From Candidatus Limicola stercorigallinarum (GTDB taxonomy: Bacteria > Actinomycetota > Coriobacteriia > Coriobacteriales > Coriobacteriaceae), in NCBI GenBank assembly GCA_018711625.1, contig DVID01000020.1:28384-92383 (forward strand): 64,000 nucleotides of DNA. The letters run 5' to 3'. The notes beneath the pieces are model-generated. The model was not told where the DNA came from. It searched no databases and saw only the letters and a program-made list of their open reading frames with translations. Of the stretch, positions 42,265 through 50,116 are shown in pieces (the first letter of the stretch is position 1; each line of letters opens with the position of its first letter). The position numbers and the translations under genes are program-made.

Positions 42265-43206
42265 CTAAGCGAGCAGCTCGCGCACGGCACGCTCGACGCC
42301 CGCGGCGTCCAGACCGTACTTGGCGAGCAGGTCCACCGCGGGGCCGGACTCGCCGAACACGTCCCCGACGCCGACCTTCCTCACCGGCACGGGGCACCTC
42401 TCGGCCAGGGCGTCGCACACCGCGCTGCCCAGGCCGCCGATCACGGAATGCTCCTCCGCGGTGACCACCTTGCCGGTCTTCGCGGCGGACGCGACCAGGG
42501 TCTCGGTGTCGAGCGGCTTCACGGTGTGCATGTTGATGACCTCGGCGCTGACGCCGTCGGCGGCGAGCGCCTCCGCCGCCTCGAGCGCGGCCTGGACCAT
42601 GAGGCCACAGGCGACGATGGTCACGTCGGTGCCCTCGCGGAGCACCTTGGCGCGGCCGACCTCGAAGGTGTAGCCGGGCACGTCGTTGATCACCGGCACC
42701 GCCAGGCGGCCGAAGCGCATGTACACCGGGCCGTCCATCTCGTAGGCTGCGCGCACCGCGGCCTTGGCCTCGACGTCGTCGGAGGGCACGATGACCGTCA
42801 TGCCCGGGATGGTGCGCATGAGCGCGATGTCCTCGTTGCACTGGTGCGTCGCGCCGTCCTCGCCCACGGAGATGCCGGCGTGGGTGGCGCCGATCTTCAC
42901 GTTGAGGTGCGGGTAACCGATGGAGTTGCGCACCTGCTCGAACGCGCGGCCGGCGGCGAACATCGCGAAGGTGCTCGCGAAGGCGACGCGCCCCGTGGTG
43001 GCCACGCCGGCGGCCAGGCCCATCATGTTGCCCTCGGCGATGCCCGCGTCGAAGAAGCGCTCGGGGTAGGCAGCCTTGAACTTGCCCGTCTGGGTGGCGG
43101 CGGCCAGGTCGGCGTCGAAGACCACGAAGTCGTCGTGCTCGGCACCCAGCTCAACCAGCGCCTCGCCGTAGCTCTGGCGCGTAGCGACCTTTTTCACGTC
43201 TGCCAT
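42265..43206 (-). CDS. Transketolase, C-terminal subunit
   Basis: This 313-aa protein is the pyrimidine-binding and C-terminal part of transketolase: FDADLAAATQTGKFKAAYP, DAGIAEGNMMGLAAG (with the catalytic glutamate of the TPP site), GISVGEDGATHQCNEDIALMR and SVIGGLGSAV. It works with the subunit encoded 3 bases upstream to move two-carbon units between sugar phosphates. Codons are strongly GC-biased, as in highly expressed or recently acquired genes. It ends the sugar operon before the hairpin at 42211-42234. Confidence 0.95.
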   Translation of the reverse strand: MADVKKVATRQSYGEALVELGAEHDDFVVFDADLAAATQTGKFKAAYPERFFDAGIAEGNMMGLAAGVATTGRVAFASTFAMFAAGRAFEQVRNSIGYPHLNVKIGATHAGISVGEDGATHQCNEDIALMRTIPGMTVIVPSDDVEAKAAVRAAYEMDGPVYMRFGRLAVPVINDVPGYTFEVGRAKVLREGTDVTIVACGLMVQAALEAAEALAADGVSAEVINMHTVKPLDTETLVASAAKTGKVVTAEEHSVIGGLGSAVCDALAERCPVPVRKVGVGDVFGESGPAVDLLAKYGLDAAGVERAVRELLA

Positions 43207-43209
43207 CGC

Positions 43210-44031
43210 TTAAGCCTCCTCACCAAGCTCGGCCATAGCCTGCTTGAACTCGTCGTCGTTGGGGGCCTTGCCGTGCCAGCCCACCTGGTTCTCCATGAAC
43301 GAGACACCCTTGCCCTTCACGGTCTCGCAGACGATGCACGTCGGGGCGCCCTTGGTGGCGCGTGCCTCGGCGAACGCCGCGCGCAGCTGCGCCATGTCGT
43401 TGCCGTCGGCGACCTCGACCACGTGGAATTTGAAGGCGCGGAACTTGTCGGCGATGGGCATCGCGGAGTTGACCTCCTCGATGGAGCCGTCGATCTGCAG
43501 GCCGTTGTGGTCGACGATCACGCAGAGGTTGTCGAGCCCGTGGTTGCCCGCGAACATGGCGGCCTCCCACACCTGGCCCTCCTCGATCTCGCCGTCGCCC
43601 AGAAGCGCGTAGGTGCGGTAGTCGTCGCCCCAGTGCTTGGCAGCGAGCGCCATGCCCACGGCGGCCGAGATGCCCTGGCCAAGCGAACCCGTGGTCATGT
43701 CCACGCCCGGGGTGTCGTTCATGTTGGGATGCCCCTGCAGGTGGCTGCCGATGTGGCGGAGCGTCTCCAGGTCCTCCTTGGGGAAGTAGCCGCGCTCGGC
43801 CAGCGCCGCGTAGAGCGCGGGCGCGCAGTGGCCCTTCGAGAGCACGAAACGGTCGCGGCCGGCCTTGGCGGGGTCGGCGGGATCAACGTTCATCTCTTCG
43901 AAGTACAGGTAGGTGATGATGTCCGCCGCGCCGAGGGACCCACCCGGGTGTCCCGACTTCGCGGCGTGCGTGCCCACGATGACGCCCTTGCGGACCTCGT
44001 TGGCGATCGCCTTGAGCTGGTCGTCGCTCAT
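43210..44031 (-). CDS. Transketolase, N-terminal subunit
   Basis: This 273-aa protein is the TPP-pyrophosphate-binding part of transketolase: HAAKSGHPGGSLGAADI, VLSKGHCAPALYA, GSLGQGISAAVGMAL and the TPP motif GDGEIEEGQVWEAAMFAGNH-N. Two-gene transketolases are common in Firmicutes and Actinobacteria. AAGGAGG lies 11 bases before the ATG at 44031. Both halves are spaced 3 bases apart and should be made together. Confidence 0.95.
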   Translation of the reverse strand: MSDDQLKAIANEVRKGVIVGTHAAKSGHPGGSLGAADIITYLYFEEMNVDPADPAKAGRDRFVLSKGHCAPALYAALAERGYFPKEDLETLRHIGSHLQGHPNMNDTPGVDMTTGSLGQGISAAVGMALAAKHWGDDYRTYALLGDGEIEEGQVWEAAMFAGNHGLDNLCVIVDHNGLQIDGSIEEVNSAMPIADKFRAFKFHVVEVADGNDMAQLRAAFAEARATKGAPTCIVCETVKGKGVSFMENQVGWHGKAPNDDEFKQAMAELGEEA

Positions 44032-44148
44032 GTGAGAAAGCCTCCTTGCTGCATGGAATCCAGACGGGCCGCCATGGCAGTCCGCCCCAAAACCGCTCGC
44101 TCATACCGATACGTCAGCATTGTAGCGAACCTTTAGCGCCCTTAAGGG

Positions 44149-44180
44149 CATGAGGCCGCGCTCCACGGCGCGGCCTCATG
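44149..44180. terminator. Hairpin between the aldolase and transketolase genes
   Basis: CATGAGGCCGCGC pairs exactly with GCGCGGCCTCATG (13 bp, 6-base loop), 7 bases after the stop at 44188. No U-run follows on the minus strand, so it may protect the mRNA end or reduce read-through within the operon. Confidence 0.65.
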
Positions 44181-44187
44181 TATTTAC

Positions 44188-44871
44188 TTACTGGACAGCG
44201 GTGACCTTTTTCCAGTCAGCCTCGAAACCGGCGAGGCCCTGGTCGGTGAGCGGGTGCTTCAGGCACTTCTTGAGCGCCGCGAACGGCACCGTGGCGATGT
44301 CGGCGCCGAGGAGGGCGGCCTGCGTCACATGGTTCGGGGTGCGTACCGAGGCGGTGATGATCTCCACCTTGTCATCAACGTTCTTGCCGGTCCAGTCGTA
44401 GTTCTTGATGCAGGTCACCACGTTGGCGAGCTGCTCGATACCGTCCTCGGCGATGTCGTCGAAGCGGCCCACGAAGGGCGAGATGTAGCGCGCGCCAGCG
44501 TTGGCGGCGAGGAGCGCCTGCGGCGCGGAGAACACAAGCGTCATGTTGACGCGGATGCCAGCGTCCGCGAGAGCACGGCAGGCGGCGAGGCCCTCGGCGC
44601 ACACCGGGAGCTTCACTACGATGTTGGGGGCGAGGGCGGCAAGGCGCTTGCCCTCCTCGATCATGCCCTCGGCGGTGGTGGCGGTGGACTCGGCGGAGAC
44701 GGGCAGTCCCTCGCAGAGCTCGGCGATCTTGAGCATGTGGGGCTCGAAGTCGGCCAGCTTGCCGCCCGTACGGGCGTAGAGCGTCGGATTGGTGGTGACG
44801 CCGGCGAGGCAGCCCCAGCTCTTGGCCTCGGCGATCTCGCCCAGGTCGGCGGTGTCGATGAAGAACTTCAT
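44188..44871 (-). CDS. Transaldolase / fructose-6-phosphate aldolase family (TalC/FSA-like)
   Basis: This 227-aa protein is of the short transaldolase group: MKFFIDTADLGEIAEAKSWG, GVTTNPTL, and NIVVKLPVCAEGL with the Schiff-base lysine, then GARYISPFVGRFDD. It either transfers dihydroxyacetone from fructose 6-phosphate (transaldolase) or splits fructose 6-phosphate directly. The sequence alone does not decide. AAAGG lies about 10 bases before the ATG at 44871. It sits between EIIA and the transketolase genes. Confidence 0.9.
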   Translation of the reverse strand: MKFFIDTADLGEIAEAKSWGCLAGVTTNPTLYARTGGKLADFEPHMLKIAELCEGLPVSAESTATTAEGMIEEGKRLAALAPNIVVKLPVCAEGLAACRALADAGIRVNMTLVFSAPQALLAANAGARYISPFVGRFDDIAEDGIEQLANVVTCIKNYDWTGKNVDDKVEIITASVRTPNHVTQAALLGADIATVPFAALKKCLKHPLTDQGLAGFEADWKKVTAVQ

Positions 44872-45017
44872 GGTGAACGACCTTTCTTGTAGGTACTTAC
44901 TCGTTAACACGAGGTGAGAAATCCGCGCTCGCATGCGCTCCGCGGCCCTCGCGCTCAGCTTACCAGACGCGCATGCCCTACGTACGGCATAACGCCTGAT
45001 AGCATGTTAAGTTTTGA

Positions 45018-45470
45018 CTATCCGGCAAGGCCAGCGTCAATGAGGGCGGCAATCTCCTCGGGATCGTTGGAGGCGCGCACCTTATCGCGGAAGTCGGCCT
45101 TCATGAGCATCACGGCAGCCTGGGAGAGCAGACGCAGATGCGTGGTGCCCGCCTCGCCCGCCGGCACAAAGAGAGCGAGCGCAATATCAACCGGCTGCTT
45201 GTCGAAGGAAGGCCACTCGACCTTGTGGGCAAGCTTCAGCACGGCAACGCCCGGGGTCTTGATGGCGTCGGTCTTGGCGTGCGGCACGGCGAAGCCGTCC
45301 TGCAGGCCGGTCTCGGCGATGGCCTCGCGGTCCATGAACCCCTGGTACACGGCCTCGACGTCGTCAGCGAAGCCCAGCTTGACGCCCTGCTCGGCCAGGT
45401 AGTGGAGGGCCTCCTCGCGCGAGGCCGCCTCGTAACCGATGGTGACCTGCTCGGAAGTGATGAACGCCAT
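45018..45470 (-). CDS. PTS EIIA component, fructose/mannitol/nitrogen class
   Basis: This 150-aa protein accepts phosphate from HPr and gives it to EIIB. The phospho-histidine is H64 in QDGFAVPHAKT, with the typical later part (VEWPSFDKQPVDIALALFVPAGEAGTTHLRLLSQ). GAAAGGAG lies 6 bases before the ATG at 45470. It is 158 bases after gatZ; a strong hairpin in that gap may tune its level. Its partner is the EIIBC gene at 47053-48462. Confidence 0.94.
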   Translation of the reverse strand: MAFITSEQVTIGYEAASREEALHYLAEQGVKLGFADDVEAVYQGFMDREAIAETGLQDGFAVPHAKTDAIKTPGVAVLKLAHKVEWPSFDKQPVDIALALFVPAGEAGTTHLRLLSQAAVMLMKADFRDKVRASNDPEEIAALIDAGLAG

Positions 45471-45571
45471 GTTTGCTCCTTTCGCATGCCGCCCGCAGGC
45501 GGCCTGTTTTGCTTGCGCGCGGACTCACACCGGCGCGCATCCACGGGTACCACGCAAGAGTGATACCCAAA

Positions 45572-45602
45572 TGCCGGGGGCGCCGGCGTGGCGTCCCCGG
45601 CA
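45572..45602. terminator. Intercistronic hairpin between GatZ and EIIA genes
   Basis: Bases 45572-45584 pair with 45590-45602 over 13 bp with one G-T. It lies 27 bases beyond the gatZ stop. A short TTT follows on the minus strand, so partial termination is plausible. Confidence 0.5.
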
Positions 45603-45628
45603 AAAAGGGAATGCAGTGAAAACGTGCT

Positions 45629-46903
45629 TTAGGCCTCGAGCGCCTTCTCGATGCGCGTAGTAACACCCTTGAGGTTCAGGCCCACGATGTACTGCTTGAT
45701 GGGGCGCTTGATGTGCTCGATCACAAAGCGGCGACCATCGATGTCCTGGGCAGCAAGGTTGCGATAGAGCTTCTCAATCTCGGCCTTGACCTCTTCGTCA
45801 TTGAAGGCGTAGTGGCCCGAGATGTCGAGAATCTGAAGCGAGAGCTCCTTGTTGGCGAGGATGTCGTCAACCTGCAGGTTCACGTCGTCGCCCGTCATCC
45901 ACTTGCGCCAACGCTCGGTCTTGATGGCCTTCACGAGCAGTGTGTTGTAGAGGTTCGAGGGGTCGTCGCACAGGCCGTTGTCAACAAGAATCTGCTCGGT
46001 CTCGCAGAGCTTGAGGTAAGCGCGGGTCTCCTCGGTGCCGTACTGCGGGGCAACGTTGGAAGCCGTCACGTGTGCCGGGATGTGCTCAAGCAGGGTGGCA
46101 TCGTCGAGGTAATCGGCGTTGTGCTCCTTCAGGCCCACGCCGTAACGCTTTGCCATGTCGGCCAGCTCACGGGCGTTCTTGAAGTTGTAGTGACCAACCT
46201 GCTCCGTAAGGCGGGTAAGGGTGCCCGTCTGGCCTACGATGAAGGTGGGCATGGGGCAACCGCGGCTCTCGAGCTCGGGTTTAAGCTGAGAGATGAAGTC
46301 CTCGTACTTCTCGGTGGAGGTCAGGCCGCCATTGGTCTCCTCGGTGCCAACCTCGTAAGCAACCTCAGGAAGGTTGTGCTCGCGACGATACTGCTCAAGG
46401 TAGTCGATGAGCTCAACGGTGCGACGGAGCACCACGTCAAGCGGAATAACCTTACCAATCTGATAAGGATCCTTGGTGGGGTCGACCATAAGCAGATCGA
46501 AGCCGGCCTCCATGTCGGCCACAAACGACTTGCGGGCGAGCTCCATGGCCTCTTCCTCGGGCAGGTGCGCATTGCGCTCCTCGTCGCGCTGCCACGGACC
46601 GCCGTGATCGCGGCACAGATAGTACGGACCGGTGTAGCCCACCTCGTCAGCGACCTTCTTGATGTCGGCGGCAAAACGCGTCTGATCCCAACCGTTCACG
46701 TAGCCAGCGCCCATCTCGTCCATATCAACCTGGTTGCGCGAAGCGATGAACATGGGCGGAAAGTCCTCGTCGCGAGCCAGCTCAAACACGGCCTGGATGA
46801 GGTTGGGGCTCATGGGGCCAATGCCCACCATGGTTGCGTGGTCGCCGCTGTCCTGGAGCTTGAGCAGGCCCTGAACACATTGGCGGATGGTGAGGTTAGA
46901 CAT
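45629..46903 (-). CDS. GatZ/KbaZ family protein (tagatose-bisphosphate aldolase accessory subunit or sugar-phosphate epimerase)
   Basis: This 424-aa protein has the GatZ/KbaZ barrel: GDHATMVGIGPMSPNLIQAVFELA, CRDHGGPWQRDE, LMVDPTKDP, YEVGTEETNGG and FIVGQTGT. In E. coli it stabilises the catalytic aldolase GatY/KbaY. No GatY-like gene is in the window. Some family members are reported to interconvert C4-epimeric ketohexose 6-phosphates on their own (from memory, not checked), which would fit a PTS-to-fructose-6-phosphate route here. AAAGGA precedes the ATG at 46903. Confidence 0.88.
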   Translation of the reverse strand: MSNLTIRQCVQGLLKLQDSGDHATMVGIGPMSPNLIQAVFELARDEDFPPMFIASRNQVDMDEMGAGYVNGWDQTRFAADIKKVADEVGYTGPYYLCRDHGGPWQRDEERNAHLPEEEAMELARKSFVADMEAGFDLLMVDPTKDPYQIGKVIPLDVVLRRTVELIDYLEQYRREHNLPEVAYEVGTEETNGGLTSTEKYEDFISQLKPELESRGCPMPTFIVGQTGTLTRLTEQVGHYNFKNARELADMAKRYGVGLKEHNADYLDDATLLEHIPAHVTASNVAPQYGTEETRAYLKLCETEQILVDNGLCDDPSNLYNTLLVKAIKTERWRKWMTGDDVNLQVDDILANKELSLQILDISGHYAFNDEEVKAEIEKLYRNLAAQDIDGRRFVIEHIKRPIKQYIVGLNLKGVTTRIEKALEA

Positions 46904-46928
46904 GTTACGTCAGTCCTTTCCCTACACG

Positions 46929-47016
46929 GCGCCCCTTAAGACACCGCGGCTCGAATGCATGCGATTGCGTTGTGCTTTAGGAAGGGGCGCGCCGCGCGAA
47001 GACCGTCGACGCGCCC
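46929..47016 (-). promoter_or_regulatory. Competing hairpins between EIIBC and GatZ genes
   Basis: GCGCCCCTT (46929-46937) can pair with AAGGGGCGC (46982-46990), while GGGCGCG (46985-46991) can instead pair with CGCGCCC (47010-47016). The two structures exclude each other. This may be attenuation or mRNA processing inside the operon. Confidence 0.35.
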
Positions 47017-47052
47017 AAAGAAACCTGAGGGTGATCCCTCGCGAAGCCGCTC

Positions 47053-48462
47053 TTAGGCCTTCTGGCTCGAAAGCTTCGGCTTCATGGCGATCAGGATGGC
47101 TGCGGCCACCACAGAGCCGATGACGATATCAAGGCAGAACAGCGGGATGTTGTTGGTAGCCAGTGCCACAATGAAGCCGCCGTGCGGGACGAAGCACTGG
47201 ATGCCCTGGATAGCAGCGAGGCCAGCGCCCACCGCAGAACCAATGCAGATGCCCGGAAGGGTGTGCACGAGGTCCTTGACGGCGAAGGGAATGGCGCCCT
47301 CGGTGATGCCGATGCAGCCCATGAACAGGGCGGAGATGCCCATCTGACGATCAGCGTCGTCAAACTTGTTGCGGGCGATGAGTGCAGCAAGGCCGCAAGC
47401 AATAGGAGGAATAGCGACAGCTACGCGGAACATACCGTTAGGAGCATAGATCTGCTCGGCCATAAGAGCCATGGTGAAGGTGGAAGCCGTCTTGTTGATG
47501 GGGCCACCCATATCGAAAGCAGTCATAACGCCGATCACGAGGCCAAGCACGACGGCGGAGCCGCCCTGCAGGTTACCCAGCACGTCGATGAGCCAGCCCA
47601 TGAAGATGGAGATCGGGGTAGCCAGGATATAGATGTAGAAGAGGCCGAGCACCAACGAGCTCAGAATAGGAATGATAAGGACGGGCATGATGGTCTGGAT
47701 GGTGCTGTTGACCTTCCAGGTCTTCATCCACTTGACGAAGTAGCCCGCGCAGACCGCCATGATCATGGCGCCCAAGAAGCCGGTGGAAACGTCGGTACCG
47801 CCTACGTTAACCGGGTTGTTAACGAGGTAACCCAAGACAAAGCCGGGAGCAAGGCCGGGCTTACCCGCGATGGAGTACGCAATGTAAGCAGCCAAGACCG
47901 GGATCATCATGGCAATACCGGCGCTACCAATGGTGTTGAGGTTCTGGAAGAACGGGTTGGTAACGGTCATGCCCGCGTCGCCCGCTTCGCCGGTGGCCAG
48001 CGCGAACGCCAAGAACACACCGCCGATAACAACGACCGGGATGAAGTAGGACACGCCGGTGTTGAACGCGTTCAGCAGGGTCTTGCCAAAGTCAGCGAAG
48101 AGGCCCTTCTTCTGCGCACCGGATGCAGCAGCCTCGTCGGCCTTCTTGGCCATCTCAACCGCCTGGTCAATCACCTTGGCAGCGTCGGAAATGGCATCAG
48201 CAGTGCCCACCTTGAGGAAGCGATCCTCATCGCGCTTGGCGTCAAAGCGGTCGTCGCCTTCGATACCCACGTCGATGGCGTTAATCACGATGTCGGCGGA
48301 GTCAACGTCATCTTGGGAGAGCGGGTTCTCGATACCGAGACCACCCTGCGCCTCGACCTTGCAGTCGATGCCGCGCTTTTTGCACTCCTCCTCGATGGCG
48401 TTCTTCGCCATGTAGGTATGGGCGATGCCAACGGTGCATGCGCATACCGCAACGATCTTCAT
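47053..48462 (-). CDS. PTS fructose-family EIIBC permease
   Basis: This 469-aa protein has an N-terminal EIIB domain (MKIVAVCACTVGIAHTYMAK, phospho-cysteine probably C9) up to about residue 105, a linker of charged residues, then an EIIC domain with about nine membrane helices (GVSYFIPVVVIGGVFLAFAL, AYIAYSIAGKPGLAPGF, AFDMGGPINKTA, GITEGAIPFA, FVPHGGF). It imports and phosphorylates a fructose-like sugar. The EIIB motif reads CTVG rather than CPTG. AGGAG precedes the ATG at 48462. It is the first gene of the operon, divergent from the LacI gene. Confidence 0.93.
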   Translation of the reverse strand: MKIVAVCACTVGIAHTYMAKNAIEEECKKRGIDCKVEAQGGLGIENPLSQDDVDSADIVINAIDVGIEGDDRFDAKRDEDRFLKVGTADAISDAAKVIDQAVEMAKKADEAAASGAQKKGLFADFGKTLLNAFNTGVSYFIPVVVIGGVFLAFALATGEAGDAGMTVTNPFFQNLNTIGSAGIAMMIPVLAAYIAYSIAGKPGLAPGFVLGYLVNNPVNVGGTDVSTGFLGAMIMAVCAGYFVKWMKTWKVNSTIQTIMPVLIIPILSSLVLGLFYIYILATPISIFMGWLIDVLGNLQGGSAVVLGLVIGVMTAFDMGGPINKTASTFTMALMAEQIYAPNGMFRVAVAIPPIACGLAALIARNKFDDADRQMGISALFMGCIGITEGAIPFAVKDLVHTLPGICIGSAVGAGLAAIQGIQCFVPHGGFIVALATNNIPLFCLDIVIGSVVAAAILIAMKPKLSSQKA

Positions 48463-48877
48463 GGTGTCTCCTGTTCTCTTATCGATGAACATGTCGGGCA
48501 CAGATGGGACCACCATGAGCCTCCGGAGCATCTCCCAGCGTTCTCCCCGGTGCCATTTGACAGCATCTATAATGCGCACTTCCCTCTCACAAAGGTAGCG
48601 TTCATCGGCAAAAGGCGAGGTAGACCGCTTATTCTTGGATTTTAGTAAAAGGGTTAACCAACTCTGAAACCACCGAAATCTCAAGAGTTTTCAAATGTCA
48701 AGTTTTTTCTTGAACGGTCGGCAAACGGCCGTCAGTATCATAATGATTCACATTTTCTTCACATTGCGATTTCATCGGTGGTATACATGACGGTAGCCGT
48801 GTTGCGCGCATGCGCACGGTACAATGATTCACATACATATTTTGCGTGTGCACATGCTGCACAGAGGGAGGCGCGCC
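48463..48877. promoter_or_regulatory. Divergent control region of the PTS operon and lacI-family gene
   Basis: This 415-base region carries two copies of AATGATTCACAT (48742-48753 and 48833-48844) in the same orientation. Palindromes GCGCATGCGC (within 48806-48818) and TCAAG-T6-CTTGA (about 48698-48713) also occur, and TTGACA reads towards the PTS operon near 48700. A TACAAT -10 candidate overlaps the second repeat copy. The repeats are candidate regulator sites; a clear LacI operator is not identified. Confidence 0.4.
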
Positions 48878-49885
48878 GTGGAGAAAAGCCGGGTAACCAT
48901 CACTGATATTGCCCGCGCGGCAGGCACCTCAACCGCAACGGTTTCAAATTACCTCAATGGAAAATGGGACAAGCTGGGAGAAAAAACGCGCACGCGCATC
49001 GCCACGGTGATTCACGACCTGGGCTATGTCCCCAACGCGCAGGCACAGGTGCTCACCGGTAAGCAGACCCACGTGATCGCCGTCCTCATTTTGGACAATT
49101 CCAATATCTGGGCAGGGCAAATCTTCCAAGGCATTGAGCAAGTGGCGCTTGAGTGTGGCTACCAGACGGTGATTTGCAACACCGACTTCAACACCCAAAC
49201 CGAATCGCTCTGCGTAGAAAAGATGCTCTCGCTGGGCGTTGACGGCTTTATTGTGCAGCCCACCACCAACTTCAAGGCTATCAGCGACCGCATTCAACGC
49301 GCCGGAAAAGCTGTTGTGTTTTACGACTGCAACCCGTACAACCTTGCAAGCTCCTGGGTTAAAACCAACTTGTATGACGGTATTTACTCCGCTATCACCA
49401 CCTGCGTGGAACACGGGTATCAAGACTTTGTCACCATCGGCGCGCGCCACGCCTCCATGCGTACCCGCATCGAGCGGCACGAGGGTTTTGCCGACGCCCT
49501 AGGTGCGCACGGCATCGGCTTTCAATACCTCGAGCTTTCACACACGGCACCCTCGGCGAGCGACCTCACCCGGCACTTCCAGCTCAAGCTCAACCCTGCA
49601 CACAAGACGCTTATCTTTGTTGAGAACCAGTGGGCGCTCGCCCGTGTGTACCAGGCGCTTAAGCCCATGGCGCACCTTATTCCTAAGCAGATTGGCCTTT
49701 TGGGCATGAACAACCAAGATTGGACGGGCATTACCTCCCCGTCCATCTCAACCGTTGTGGAACCTGTGCGCGAAGTGGGCCGCCTTGCCTGCACAATGCT
49801 GCTCGATCAGCTGGAAAACGGCACGTCAAACGTACGGCAAGAGATTCTTAACTGCTCGGTTAACTGGCTGGAATCCACGTTGTAA
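48878..49885 (+). CDS. LacI-family transcriptional regulator
   Basis: This 335-aa regulator has an N-terminal helix-turn-helix (VTITDIARAAGTSTATVSNYLNGKWDKLGEKTR is the standard pattern) and a periplasmic-binding-protein-like sensor (VIAVLILDNSNIWAGQIFQG, GVDGFIVQPTTN, IGLLGMNNQDWTGITSPSISTV). GTG at 48878 follows GGGAGG. It is divergent from the six-gene sugar operon and likely represses it in the absence of the imported sugar or its phosphate. Confidence 0.93.
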   Translation: MEKSRVTITDIARAAGTSTATVSNYLNGKWDKLGEKTRTRIATVIHDLGYVPNAQAQVLTGKQTHVIAVLILDNSNIWAGQIFQGIEQVALECGYQTVICNTDFNTQTESLCVEKMLSLGVDGFIVQPTTNFKAISDRIQRAGKAVVFYDCNPYNLASSWVKTNLYDGIYSAITTCVEHGYQDFVTIGARHASMRTRIERHEGFADALGAHGIGFQYLELSHTAPSASDLTRHFQLKLNPAHKTLIFVENQWALARVYQALKPMAHLIPKQIGLLGMNNQDWTGITSPSISTVVEPVREVGRLACTMLLDQLENGTSNVRQEILNCSVNWLESTL

Positions 49886-50002
49886 CAGTGGAGGCGCGTT
49901 GTAGCGGGGGCTATCATTCTGTAGACCGCTTAGCCATGCGCTCAACAATACCGTCAGCAACTGAATCATGTCTAAGCCCTCAGCCCTGAAGAAAGAAATC
50001 TC

Positions 50003-50068
50003 CTACCTCGTTTTTTTGACGTTGAACACGCTGTTTTGAGACCGCTCAACGTCAAAAAAACAAGGTAG
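50003..50068. repeat. 66-bp palindrome with T7 and A7 inside the arms
   Basis: Bases 50003-50025 pair with 50046-50068 in 22 of 23 positions; the odd pair (9/62) is C-A on plus and G-U on minus. The arms read CTACCTCG-T7-GACGTTGA and the loop is 20 bases. T-runs precede the stem on both strands, opposite to a normal terminator. It lies between the convergent lacI-family and sensor-kinase genes. Confidence 0.65.
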
Positions 50069-50116
50069 TGAATTCGAAGAGTCTGCATGCCACACAGCTA
50101 CGCCACAGGAGCGCTG

